DNA from: Dentipellis sp. KUC8613
Taxonomy: Eukaryota; Basidiomycota; Agaricomycetes; Russulales; Hericiaceae
Reading direction: 5' to 3'
NCBI GenBank assembly: GCA_002286715.1
Contig: NSJX01000015.1
Coordinates: 415,915 to 479,051, forward strand
DNA length: 63,137 nt
This document shows positions 10,360-21,036 of this stretch, one piece after another. The translations under genes were made by a program, and so were the position numbers. The notes below the pieces were generated by a model. It saw nothing but the letters and a program-made list of their open reading frames with translations. It did no database searches and was not told where the DNA came from. Each line of letters starts with the position of its first letter. Position 1 is the first letter of the stretch.

Positions 10360-11492
10360 TGCTCCAGTTTCATCAAGTTGCCGGACTTCTCCGAATACAA
10401 GGCAGAGAAGCTGGTCAGCGAACTTCGTTCGCTTCTGGAATTGTTGGGCCTTCGTTCCCGTGGATCTATGCAGCGCTTCGGAATTGGATGGTCTGGAGGC
10501 TTCGACAAGATTCTATCTACTCTTTGGCTGTCAGTTGTGAAGCCCGTTCTTGAGATTCTTGCATTTCCGGTAAGTTTTTCTGTAGTCCTCTTATGTAAGT
10601 TTCATCACAGACAAATTTCCTTCCAGATATGTGATTCAGTTGAGAGCCTCCCTCGCATCATCTGGTGCCCGACTTCCAGATATGTGATTCAGTTGAGAGC
10701 CTTCCTCGCATCATCTGGTGCCCGACAGGCCCTCTCTCGTTTCTCCCCATACACGCGGCTGGCTTGTACGATACCACTGAATCAGGCAACAAGCTTTCCG
10801 ATTTCGCCATTTCCTCCTATACGACTACGTTGTCTGCCTTGCTTGATAAACCAAGCACCGCAACACCATCTCCTGAGTTCTGTGGTCTTTTGGCTGTGAG
10901 CCAGCCAAATACTCCGGGTCTTTCGACACTTCCGTCTACAAAGCAAGAAATCGAACAGATCAAGAAGCACGTCGACGCGGACAAGTTTGTGTGGCTTGAC
11001 GGATCTGCCGCCACGAAACAGACAGTTCTGGATCAAATGGTGTCAATCAACTGGCTTCACCTCGCTTGCCACGCCGTACAACACCCTGAACCACCGAAGA
11101 GCGCTTTCTGGCTCGAGGATGGCGGGCTCGAGATTGGAGACATCATTTCGACGTCGCACGCCCACGCCGAGTTTGCATTTCTTTCGGCCTGCCAGACCGC
11201 TACCGGAGACGACAAGCTGTCCGAAGAAGCTGTTCATCTTGCTGCGGCGCTGCAGCTCGCGGGCTATCGAAGCGTCATCGCGACCATGTGGTCCATTCGC
11301 GACGAGGACGCGCCTACAGTAGCCGACGAGGTGTACAAGCACCTCATGCATGGCAAGGTGCCAGACAGCACTAAGGCTGCAGCCGCTCTCCATCATGCTA
11401 CAATGCGATTGCAGAGCGAGACACGACCGCCGGGAGTGCTCGACGACGCGTGGTTCCTCCGATGGGTACCCTTCATACATATTGGGGTCTAA
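10360..11492 (+). pseudogene. 5'-truncated CHAT-domain protease gene
   Basis: CHAT is a caspase-clan (separase/caspase-like) peptidase domain. The region 10378-10569 encodes a KLPDFSEYKAEKLV segment and KPVLEILAFP, equivalent to the pre-CHAT part of the intact gene at 50780-54470. An intron starts at GTAAGT (10570). The main exon (10680-11492) has the whole CHAT core with His in WLHLACHAVQ and Cys in FLSACQTATGD, and ends DDAWFLRWVPFIHIGV. The TPR region of some 800 residues that should precede it is absent: upstream there are only frame-broken traces, with no start codon better than an internal ATG at 10469. A 53-bp tandem duplication sits on the 3' splice site. The peptidase core itself is open and intact, so an expressed CHAT-only protein cannot be excluded. 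Confidence 0.7.
10621..10726 (+). repeat. 53-bp tandem duplication containing a 3' splice site
   Basis: 10621-10673 and 10674-10726 are identical but for one base. Each copy begins TTCCAGATATGTG, so the AG acceptor of the CHAT intron exists twice. Using the second AG restores the normal exon in frame. Using the first adds 53 bases and shifts the frame. Confidence 0.95.
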
Positions 11493-11871
11493 CAGACGAT
11501 CTCTTGAGACTCGGAGGGCAACATCGTACTATTATTGATATGGGTGACTTTCAATGTGTACAGACAATGCAGAAGCTGTCGGCGACCGGTGGACGAGGCG
11601 ACGACAGCAAACATACACCTCAGAATTTGATCATTATGTCAAGGTCATATTTCTCGCTTTCGAAGGGAGTGAGTATAGACTTTCGAAGCACCAATGTCGC
11701 TCAGCCGTGTGGTTGCATAACGGACGCTGATCAATTGAGTTCCTTGGAAATCTAACACCTATTCTACTAGTACATGTGCGGCGAAACAAGACAACAGCTT
11801 ACAGACAGGAGCGCGGAAACAACGAAACAATTATAATTCCCTGGGAGCCGCCTTCCTCCAACGAACCACCT

Positions 11872-14800
11872 TCAAGCGACGCAAATGTAAGAGATTCCCG
11901 CACTGTACAGCACGGTGTCGGACCAGCCGTCAATGTGCCAAGTCATCCCGGAGGTGGTGACATTGTCGACGGAGGTTCGAATGCGCAGGTTTGCGGAGCG
12001 GTCGATGTTGAGGGAGTTTAGAGCCACGAAGACCTTGGGAGGCTGCGCGAAGTTGATATTGCCGAACGTGATCTTGTTGTTATTATTCAGTTGAGGGCGA
12101 ATCCAGGAGCGGATGTCTCTGGTATCCGCACGACCGCTGACAACGTCCAGGCGACCCTGAGGATAGGCAATCCAGCCAACGTTGCCGCAATAAAGAACAG
12201 AGTCGGCCCATGTATCGACTTGGACTCTGAAGCCAGAGCGGGTGACGTCGGTGGCGGTCACATTGACTCGCCAATCCCTGCTACCCAACATGTCTAGGCC
12301 GGACAGGAAGACGACGACGTGGGGAGGCTGTGTGAATTCGCGCTTGAAAGCGATCCACTGGGACGTGCTCAACTGCGGCTGCGATCGGGAATGGACCTCG
12401 AGCGTGGAGAATTCTCCCCACTGGAACTCCTTCTCCTCCTGAGGAAGTTCGAGCCAGCTGGCGCCTGCAGAGTACAAGGTGGTCCCGCTCCAGGTGTTCA
12501 AAGAAAGTTTGAAACCCTCCTGGCCAATATCCTGCTTCTCCGCGACCACACGGATGTTGTTGTTGCGGTCGATATCGAGAGTGTTCAGGCCGAAAGGAAG
12601 TATCTGTGGGACGACAGGGAGGTTGCTGAAGGTAATAGTCTTCGTCGTCTCCCCCTGGGGTTTGTTCCACGGACGTACATCCATCGTGTTGGCGGTGCCG
12701 ACAACAATCGGATTCCTGCCCGTCGGCGTCTCCGGTGCCGGCTCGGGCTTGGGGTCGGTGGGCGGAATGGGGACCAATGGTTCCTTGTGCTGAATGATGG
12801 GAACGAGAATGGTATCCCAGACGGCCTCCGTCTTGACTGTCGAAGGCTTACCCGCGCGGCCTTCGCTGAAAGGCGAAGCTTGAGGGACATGCGAGAGGTC
12901 GACAGGCTCAGACGAGAGGAACAGCTTGAGGAATCCAACGTCGATGTCCTGACCATCTGCGAGATAGTACTCGTATGGTGCTGCACCACCAGACCCGTAT
13001 CCGATGGTCAGAGACTGTTTCGGCGCCAAGGGAGCGTCCACTTTCCCGACAGCAGTGGGCGTCTCGAAGTACGACTCTGCAACACGACGCATTCAGATAG
13101 GGTTCGAGACTCGTTAAATGCGACTTACGGATGCTCAGATCTCCGTGGCTGAAGAAGAAGACGCTGGGATACAGCGGGATGTTAGTCGTGTTGACGATCT
13201 TGACGCCGTACTTCGTCCCGTCGGCAACCACATCGACGATGTCTCCACGTTTGAGGTTGGGTCCTTTTGGCCGCAAGATCGCCTGCAAGTCTTCATCGTA
13301 CTCTCCATCTGCCTCCTCCAGCTCGTAAACCTCCACCTGAATCTTGCCCTGCAGCTTTGGCGTCTTCGTTGTCCGATTGAGATGCCAGTAATAATGAGCC
13401 GCAGCGCGAACGACCGGCAAAGCAGCGTCAACGTCGATGTCAATAGAATATGGGATCCTGTCCAGACCATAGCCTTTCACGAGCGGGTCCAAGATGTTGA
13501 AGACAATGCGGTCCTTCTCGAGCTGAAGGTCGAGGACAGACTTCTCCTTGGAGTCCAAGAGGATCTTCTGCGCTCCCGTCCCAGTCTTCTGCATCTCCAT
13601 CGCCAGCGCCTCAAACAGGTCCGTGAGGCGGTCGTCCAGAGCCACATGAATGCGAAGGTCCTCCTGAGCACCGGCCCGAGTCTGAAGAGCATAAGCGTCT
13701 TTTTCGAACGTGAACTTGTCGCCGTATGAGAGAACGTCCAGCACACTTGAGAAAGCAGCAGTCTGGAGCACAGTCAAGACGCCCAAGGGAGTGTCAAGAT
13801 CGTCACGATCCCTGTACACGGTGAACTCGGCACCTTCGGTGACGCCATGCGCAGCGCCAGCGTCCATAGCGTACTTGTCCCCCTTTATCCGGATCTTGTG
13901 AAGAACTCGCCCACGAGAAGGAGCTCTTGCATTGAACAAGATTCGCTCAGCGTTGACTCCCTCGCACTGAGGGTTTTGACTGCGTCGGACGGTTAGATGC
14001 GTGGCGTACATGGAGACAACGAGAGTGCTTACGCAGGCAAGAGAGGGATTCGCTGCGCAAGATCCTTGTATGTCACTTTGTCGGCGCCATACATGCGAAG
14101 GGCTTCTAGCAAGGCCTTGGTGAAGACACCCCTCTTGTCCTCTTCCTTCGCGGTCTCCTCAGCACTGCATGCCGCAAGCAAGACGTGAGACCTCAAGCCG
14201 CTGTGAGAGAAGCCCGAAGCGATTTTAGCGAGACGGTCGCCGGAAGAGTTGGACCAGATGTCTTTGTCGAGGTCGGACGGAATCTTGACGTTGGTCTCGA
14301 TACCGCGCACCAAGCGGTCCGGATCGAACTCATGGTCGCGCGTGCCCGAACCAGAGTGGCAGCAGTCGAAGATGACACTCTGATCACGCTCATCAGCGTC
14401 GGCGAAGGGTACGAGAGTCAACGACGTACGATGTTGTCTCCCTTCTCCTTCGCGATGTTCGAAATCAAAGAGCCCAGGGTGCGATCAGGGATCCCGACTA
14501 CCTGGCGACCGTTCACCGTTTCGAAGTGGTCGTGGGGACAGATGAGCTGGATCTTGGGTCCTCCGGCCTCCCATCCATCGGGCGCCTTCGCGGTCGAACC
14601 ATGGCCGGCGTAGAAGATGAAGATAGGATCACCATACTGAATGCGCTCGTCGGTCGCCAAAGCGCGCAGTTCTCGTATGATACCTTCCCGAGTGGCCTGC
14701 TTGTCTCGGAGGTTCCTGATGTTGTCGGGGGAGACGCCGAGATCGGTCTTCAGGTACGCCTCGATTTGATTGGCATCTGGGACGGCGCCTTTGAGAGGCG

Positions 14801-15175
14801 TGACATTGTAGGACTGGTACCTATTGATGCCGATGACGAGGGCGAAGAAACGGGGAGGCTTGCTGTAATATGCATGCTCGTCAAAGATATGGCCAAGAGA
14901 CGGGAACGAAAGCATGACTTACTCGGCCACCGGTATGGGAGTGGGAATTCCTCTGGGACGAAATGAATGTACAAGGTGAGTCGTATAGCAATGACGCGAG
15001 ATTTGAAGGTCGACTTACACGGAACGGTCTTGAGGAGGCTTTTCGCCGTCCCTCTTTTGGCTGTCGAGATATATGAGAGGCGTCGAATGTCGATAATTTG
15101 CCGAACTTACTTCAAGAGAGCCCAGAGGAGCTCTTCATAGGTGTTTATGTCCTTGTCGGAGAAGCTAAAGCGCAT
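11872..15175 (-). CDS. Metacaspase-like peptidase fused to three H-type lectin repeats
   Basis: Seven exons (15175-15111, 15060-15019, 14952-14923, 14862-14430, 14379-14033, 13979-13129, 13076-11872) join in frame to 990 aa. Residues about 46-310 form a C14 caspase-like domain: FFALVIGINRY, the His motif FYAGHGS (His133) and the Cys motif FDCCHSGSG (Cys197) are all intact. A middle region (about 311-700), shared with the paralogue at 16684-19271, looks beta-rich; its role is unknown. A Pro-rich linker then leads to three repeats of about 85 residues, each with a W-x-x-P start, a P-x-V-x-x-x-L-x-x-LDIDR-type core and a final TLYSAG-like strand. These are H-type lectin domains, a carbohydrate-binding fold. 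There is no signal peptide, so the protein is probably cytosolic. The start is fixed by splice phase and a TATA box 51 bases upstream. It is divergent from the lectin-less paralogue. Known of the family: metacaspases cleave after basic residues and act in cell death and proteostasis. Glycan-triggered activation here is my inference. Confidence 0.88.
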
Positions 15176-15225
15176 GTTGAGATCGTCTCGGGCTGGCCCT
15201 TGCCCAAAGAAACGGGTGCTCTGGG

Positions 15226-15231
15226 TTTATA
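15226..15231 (-). promoter_or_regulatory. TATA box of the metacaspase-lectin gene
   Basis: TATAAA on the minus strand (context CTTTATAAACCC), 51 bases before the ATG at 15175. Confidence 0.6.
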
Positions 15232-16566
15232 AAGAAGGCTTAGAGGTGCTCCATCGATTGCGCGGTGTTTCCTGTGCACGGCGAGAACAGAAATGGACGT
15301 CCAGCATCTTGGTGAGCGATCCTGATGTCTGATTCGATATCTAGAGGGAGTCGGTGGGGCAAACGATCTGGTGGAATATGTTCCGCGTAGAAGGACGGCG
15401 ACCTACTTCGCATCCAATTCAGTCGTCGCCATTGCGCCAGTACTCTGAATGCGGCGACCTTCGTCATCCTGCAGTGCATGACACCCCAGGAACAGCCGCC
15501 TTCGTCTCGTCTCGTCTTCGCTGAACCGAGTAAGGTATCTTGTACTTCCATCTCCTTGACATCTCCATGCAAGAAGATGCAGCCGGGGACACAGAGCGGC
15601 TGCTGTGATATTTGATCCAAGGTTCGGATGGCGAGTAGCCACTGCTTGGAAGCTGCCACTGAGGCGCGCTTCTCAATCCCGGTAAGGATCCTCAGGCATT
15701 ATGCGTATGTCCACGTCTGTACTTCACCACTGCAAATGCGGCAGGCAGTCGTGACGGTGTGAATAAGGAACCTGGCCTCAGCGGTGCCAGTCGAAGGAGA
15801 AAGGGCTTTCGGCATCCTCCGAGCATCTACAACTTTGACTTCAAGCCGCCTCCACTTCGCCGCATGTCTCTTCCGCACGCTCAGTGACACGCTGGCTCCA
15901 ATTTCGACACTTGCGTTATCCACGATGCGTCCTAACCTCGTAATGGAAAGCCCCATGGTTCTGGGCGCTTTCATATCGTAGATCGATAGCGAAGATGAAC
16001 GTCCGGAGACAATATTTCTGCTAGCTCTGCTCGGATTCGAGGTGGAAGGTGTACGCCACTTGCAGCCTCGGTGGATTCCAACGTCGAAGGAAAGAAGACT
16101 GTGGGCTTCGAAAACGACGTCAAGGGTTCTTTCTGGACAGTCTGAATCGCTGATAGTACTGTTCCGCATCCTTTCCGCAATACACCTGACGATCCCTTCA
16201 CAATGATTCATCGCCTCCAGCTGAGCACGGCGTCCCCCTATCTCGCATCTCAATACTCTTCACTTTTCTCGAAGTCGTTGCAGACCATCTTGTGACGAAG
16301 GACGGAGCATAGCTTGTCTTCTACGCCACAGGATTTCTCACTTTCAGTCGTGCTTTATCTCGGAAACCCAACGGCTAATCAGATCGAGATGGATTAGGAT
16401 CCTTGCATGGACCTGCAGGCGTTCGGGATCGTATATCAGGTTTTGTTCTCGATGAGGCCAAGACGAGTCTTCTACGAGCTCACTCCCCCCGCATTATGTA
16501 TCTCTCATCGTTTGGTGTCCATGTCTACACATACCCTGACTTGCTCTGGGTTATTCTGCAGTAAGC
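15232..16566. other. Divergent promoter region between two metacaspase genes
   Basis: About 1.3 kb between the two head-to-head genes. It contains some longish open frames on both strands (for example minus-strand 16253-15699) but no start-splice-stop arrangement or known motif that I can support. It must hold the upstream signals of both genes and probably the unread first exon of the plus-strand one. Confidence 0.4.
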
Positions 16567-16683
16567 ATGAGCCTTTACTATTTACTCAGTACGGCTCATA
16601 AATTCGGGCGTACTTTCCAGGCGTTCTCGCCCGTAAGTAACATCTGCCTGCGTATGTTGTCCGCAGCCCTGACATCTCGACAG

Positions 16684-19271
16684 AGCGTCCTTCCCTGCTT
16701 GGTATACAACTACGTTCGTTCCAGTGCCGTTCGTACTCCCTCCCCCGCCACCAGTACCCTACCAGCCGTATGCGCCCCACAAACCGCACAAATGGCCCAA
16801 GCCTGTCAAGCCCGTCAAGCCCGTCAAGCCCGCCAAGCCTTCTCCGCCCTCACAGTAAGCATTCACGACGATGTAGGTTCGAGCCTTGCATCTAACGACT
16901 GCGCTTAGGACTGTCACCGTCGTTGGGAAGGAAGTCAACATCAATATCTATTCTGAGGGTGGGACCGTTAAGTGCGTGATTAAGCGTGGTCGATTTAATG
17001 ATGATTCATTTTGATCAATATAGTATAAACACGCCTCCTCAACCCGAAGTCATAGAAACGTGAGTTATGAGTCTAATCCTGCCGCAAATACCACCGTCTC
17101 AATCGCCTTCCTTTCTAGCAAAGCGCCGCGCCTATTCGCACTCGTTGTAGGCGTCAACCAGTACCGTTCGAGCAGCGTCAGGAATCTGCTAGGTGCCGTC
17201 CCCGACGCGGACAGCATCAATCAATACCTCACGGAGGAGCTGCGCGTGCCGCCATCGCAGATCCGGAACCTTCGCGACGGGGAGGCCACCCGCGCCGCGA
17301 TCATCGACGGCATCCGCGCGCTCACGGACGACCCCAAGATCAACTCCAACGACCCCGTCTTCATCTACTTCGCGGGCCACGGCGCGACGACCAAGACCCC
17401 GGAGGGCTGGGAGGCGGGCGGGCCGAAGATCCAGATGCTCATTCCGCACGACCACGATTGCGTCGTCGCTGGGAAGACCATCCACGGCATTCCCGATCGC
17501 ACGATCGGCGTCCTCCTCGAGCGGCTGGCGAAGAAGAAGGGCAATAACGTCGTCAGTGCTTTATTCTCCCCCCTCGTGTTCTGCCGGCAGCCGTTACTGA
17601 TTGTGATCCCCGAAGAGCGTGATCTTCGATTGCTGCCACTCCGGCTCCGGGACACGCACGGACGAGATCGACTCGTCCTACCTCGTCCGCGGGATCGAGA
17701 TCAAGAAGCCGGTGCCGAGCGACCTCGACAAGGAGATCTGGAGCCAGGCCGCGGACGACCGCGCCACCGTCGTCGCTGCCGGGTTCCTGCAGAGCGGCCT
17801 GAGGTCGCACGTCTTGCTCGCTGCCTGCGGTGCGGCGGAGACCGCGCAGGAGAGGGACGGCAGGGGCGTCTTCACCAAGTCCTTCCTGGAGACAATCATC
17901 TCGACCGGCGCGGACAAGCTCACCTACCGGGACATCATCCAGCGTATCCCGAACCTGCCAGCGTGAGCATCCTCTCCTTTCGCTGCTAGGTATAAGACCG
18001 AGCTTTGACTTTGGACGCGGACCCAGCCAAAACCCGCAGTGCGAAGGCTTCCACGCGGATCGCATCATGTTCGACGCGAAGGTCTCGAGCCCCGGGCGGG
18101 TGCTGCACAAAGTCCGCCTGCACGAGGGGCAGTACGTGATGGCGGCGGGCGAGGCGCACGGGATCACAGACGGCGCAGAGTTTGCGGTGTACAAGAACCG
18201 CGACTTCACCTCCACCACGGCGCCGCTCGGCACGCTCGTCGCGCGCGAGACCGCGGCGTTCTCGAGCATCCTCGAGGTGCCCGCGGGCTCGGTGCGCATC
18301 GCGCTCGCGGACGACGACACGGTCTTCGCGCTGCAGACGCGCGCGGGCGTCGCGGAGGACCTGCGCGTGCACGTCGCGATGGACGACCGGCTCACGGCGG
18401 TGTTCGAGCGCCTCGCGGAGGACATGCAGCGCACGGACGCGGGGCAGCGCAAGGTGCTGCTTGTCGAGAAGGACCGCGCGGAGGTGGACATCGATATCGA
18501 GGGCGACCGCGTCGTGTTCAACATCCTCGACAGCCTCGCGACGCAGTTCGGGCTGCACCGCATGCCGTATACTGTCCGCCCCGACGCGGACGCGGTGTAC
18601 CCTGTCATCACGGCCGCGGCGCACTACTACTGGCACCTCCGCCGCACGAGCGAGAAGAAGATCTTGCAGAACAAGGTCAAGCTGGAGTTCATGAAGGTCG
18701 AGCTGTCCGAGGAGGAGTACGACGACGACCTGAACCCCGTCGTCAACCCCGCCGGCCCGGACATGAACAAGGCGAACGTGGTGGAGATCTTCGTCGGCGA
18801 CGAGGCGATGTACGGCATGCGCATCGTGAACACGACCGGGCGCGATCTGTACCCGTCCCTGTTCTTCTTTGACAACAGCGACTTCAGCATCAGTGCGTAT
18901 CTTCTGACTCCCGCCTCTAAACCTCAGGAACAGGATAGCACTGATCGCATTGCACTACAGCGCCGTACTACCTCCCTGGCACGGCGGGCCAGATCGTCGA
19001 CCCGCCGCTGCGGGCGAAGCAGTCGCTCACCATCGGCTTCGGCGCGGGCGGCTCCGTGCCGTACTCGTACTTCCTGCGCGACGGGCAGGACGTCGACGTC
19101 GGGTTCCTGAAGCTGTTCCTCTCAACGGAGCAGGTGGACCTTGCGCATCTGGTCCAGCGCTCGCCGTTCGAAGAGGGCCGTGGCGGGCAGCCGGCGCCGG
19201 TCAGGACGACGCCTATCTGGGACACGATTTTGGTGTCGGTTGTGCAGAGGCGCGGAAAGTCGCCCCAGTAG
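16684..19271 (+). CDS. Metacaspase-like peptidase without lectin repeats
   Basis: Caspase-like (C14) protein. Firm exons are 16909-16971, 17024-17059, 17119-17551, 17616-17962, 18027-18892 and 18961-19271. The exon ending at 16854 encodes a Pro-rich lead-in with a tripled PVK motif (KPVKPVKPVK). Its start is uncertain: I take the acceptor at 16683, and a first exon with the ATG lies somewhere in 16400-16632. Catalytic motifs are intact: IYFAGHGAT (His) and IFDCCHSGSG (Cys). Exons 433 and 347 nt long are identical in length and phase to those of the divergent paralogue. The shared middle region follows, but the protein stops after ILVSVVQRRGKSPQ, just where the other continues into lectin repeats. 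The 17.2-19.2 kb coding sequence is strikingly GC-rich compared with its neighbours. No signal peptide seen; cytosolic role in regulated proteolysis inferred from family. Confidence 0.85.
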
Positions 19272-21036
19272 AGGGGTCGCTGGATATCAATGCGGGTTCT
19301 GGGTTGGGAAATGGATTGTCTAGGGTGAAATCTACTTACGTGACGTCCTGAGTTTTTCGAATGATTTGCATTCCTGCCAACGATTCGGCGTGTCACTGGT
19401 TAGAATGTATGCCCGATACCATCGTGATGATAAGGACCTGGGTGAATGATTGCGTGGAGTGACAAGGTATTTGAGACGTTCCCGGACTGTTTGCAACATT
19501 GATAATGACGGGTTTATGGTAGCAAACTGTGATGCATGTCTTGCACACCAACAGGGCTTCCGTACATACTTATGTGGCTTACGCAGCGCTGGACTTGATC
19601 TTCGAGAGTCCTAGACGGCTTGCAGCATATTTGTTGTTTCCAATCGGAGTCGGCGCGATCGCGAGCTCCAACCCGACTCGCTGCACATCATACGATTTCT
19701 TGTCAGTTTCCTTTGGGCTTCTAAAGACGCTTCACCCAAACTGAATTCCCGTGCCCGGTTGGATATGTGGCCACTAGCTAACCGGAGGGTACAGCAAATC
19801 TGACCCGAACCTTATTTGACGTGAGACTTGGATTACGATCTACCCCGCATCAGGGGTTCGTAAGGCTGGTTGACCGCGGCAGAAGCAGCAGGTATCGTAA
19901 GGGCAGGCTTATAGATACCGTAGCATGGAGACACACCATGAGTCTATCGTCAGCGCAGCAAAGCTCAGAGGGCGGGATGCGTCTCGTTGACGGGGTGGGA
20001 TGGCCGCATTGCGAAGCCCAAAAGGCAAACCCTAATCCACACTTGATATGAGGCAATCCAGTGCAAGGGAACAGACGCCGGCGTCGGTGCTGCAAGCAAA
20101 TGAGGCAAGATGCGACCTCGTTGTCGTCAGCGCTTGCGCTGCCACATTCATTTGAGGAAGGAAGCTTCTGCGATATCAGTGTTGGCGTACCTTTTCCGGG
20201 GAATTGAAGTGAATTCATGTCGGCGGCGTGGTGGCAATACGCACGGCTTGCGATGAGGTACCCTCTCCCGCGCTGTTCGTTGTAGCCCGCGTTCCTATGG
20301 ATATGGTCTCTGCTGGAGAGTGGTTCGGAAGGCAAAATGCATCAGGTTTCATGCTTGTTAATATCCTGCATTGGCCAGAGTTAGCAAGAGGAGGGCCCAA
20401 TTGCCCGAACCACGAGGCAGTGTACCGGCGTCAATATTGTTCCCAATGGCTCGGCGCGCTGGCTGGCAAAAATTTCAGGACAAAGCAGAAGCCGTTAGCA
20501 CCTACAAGAGAGCATTTTAGGGAACAGAAATGGAGTATGCAGCCAAGAGAGAAAGTAATACGGTTGTTGCAGAACACTGGAGAGAGTGAAGAGGCGGGCG
20601 AGGCACGGTGAAGGAAGGAGGTCAGGTGGCTAGGCTTTATTACATCAGCAAATCTGGGGTTAGTGGAAGCGGCCATTACGCCCCGCCCGGCCAACGTCCA
20701 TTTCACTTTCTTTCTTTCTTCCTTCCTCCCCTCACCCTCCTTTCCTCCCCGCGCTCAGCTTAGGACGCGACAAACTATTCTCTCGCTCGGACACGGCGTA
20801 GAGACACCAGGCGCGGGCCAATCGCGGGTGGTACTCTATATTCATCCCACGCAGAAAGCCTGGACCGAGCGCCCTCAACTGCCGCCCGCTTGCAGCTGGT
20901 GATTCCCATCTGTCACGACATCTCTACCCATATATCCTTCTGCTTCCATCTCTCTCTTTGTCTCCCGCCTCCATCCTCTGCTCGTCGTTGACCGCGAGTC
21001 CTGTCTGACTGCCGTGCGATTCCGCTGCGCGTCAAG
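19272..21036. other. Intergenic region with a pyrimidine-rich promoter tract
   Basis: No gene found in about 1.75 kb. A strong C/T-rich run (about 20704-20756) of TTTC and CCTCC steps, and further CT-rich stretches up to 20990, lie upstream of the next ATG, as is common in basidiomycete promoters. Confidence 0.45.

Noticed and set aside
15699..16253. 184-codon minus-strand frame between the metacaspases
   Set aside because: No motif or splice partner; sits in the divergent promoter region and has a random-looking composition.
16801..16840. Short AAGCCCGTC repeats as a CRISPR or minisatellite
   Set aside because: Three in-frame units within the Pro/Lys-rich leader of the metacaspase; a coding repeat, far too short and spacer-less for CRISPR.
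17553..18872. Several long frames on both strands within the lectin-less metacaspase
   Set aside because: High GC removes chance stops; only the frame with HG and DCCHSG motifs and consistent splice phases is real.
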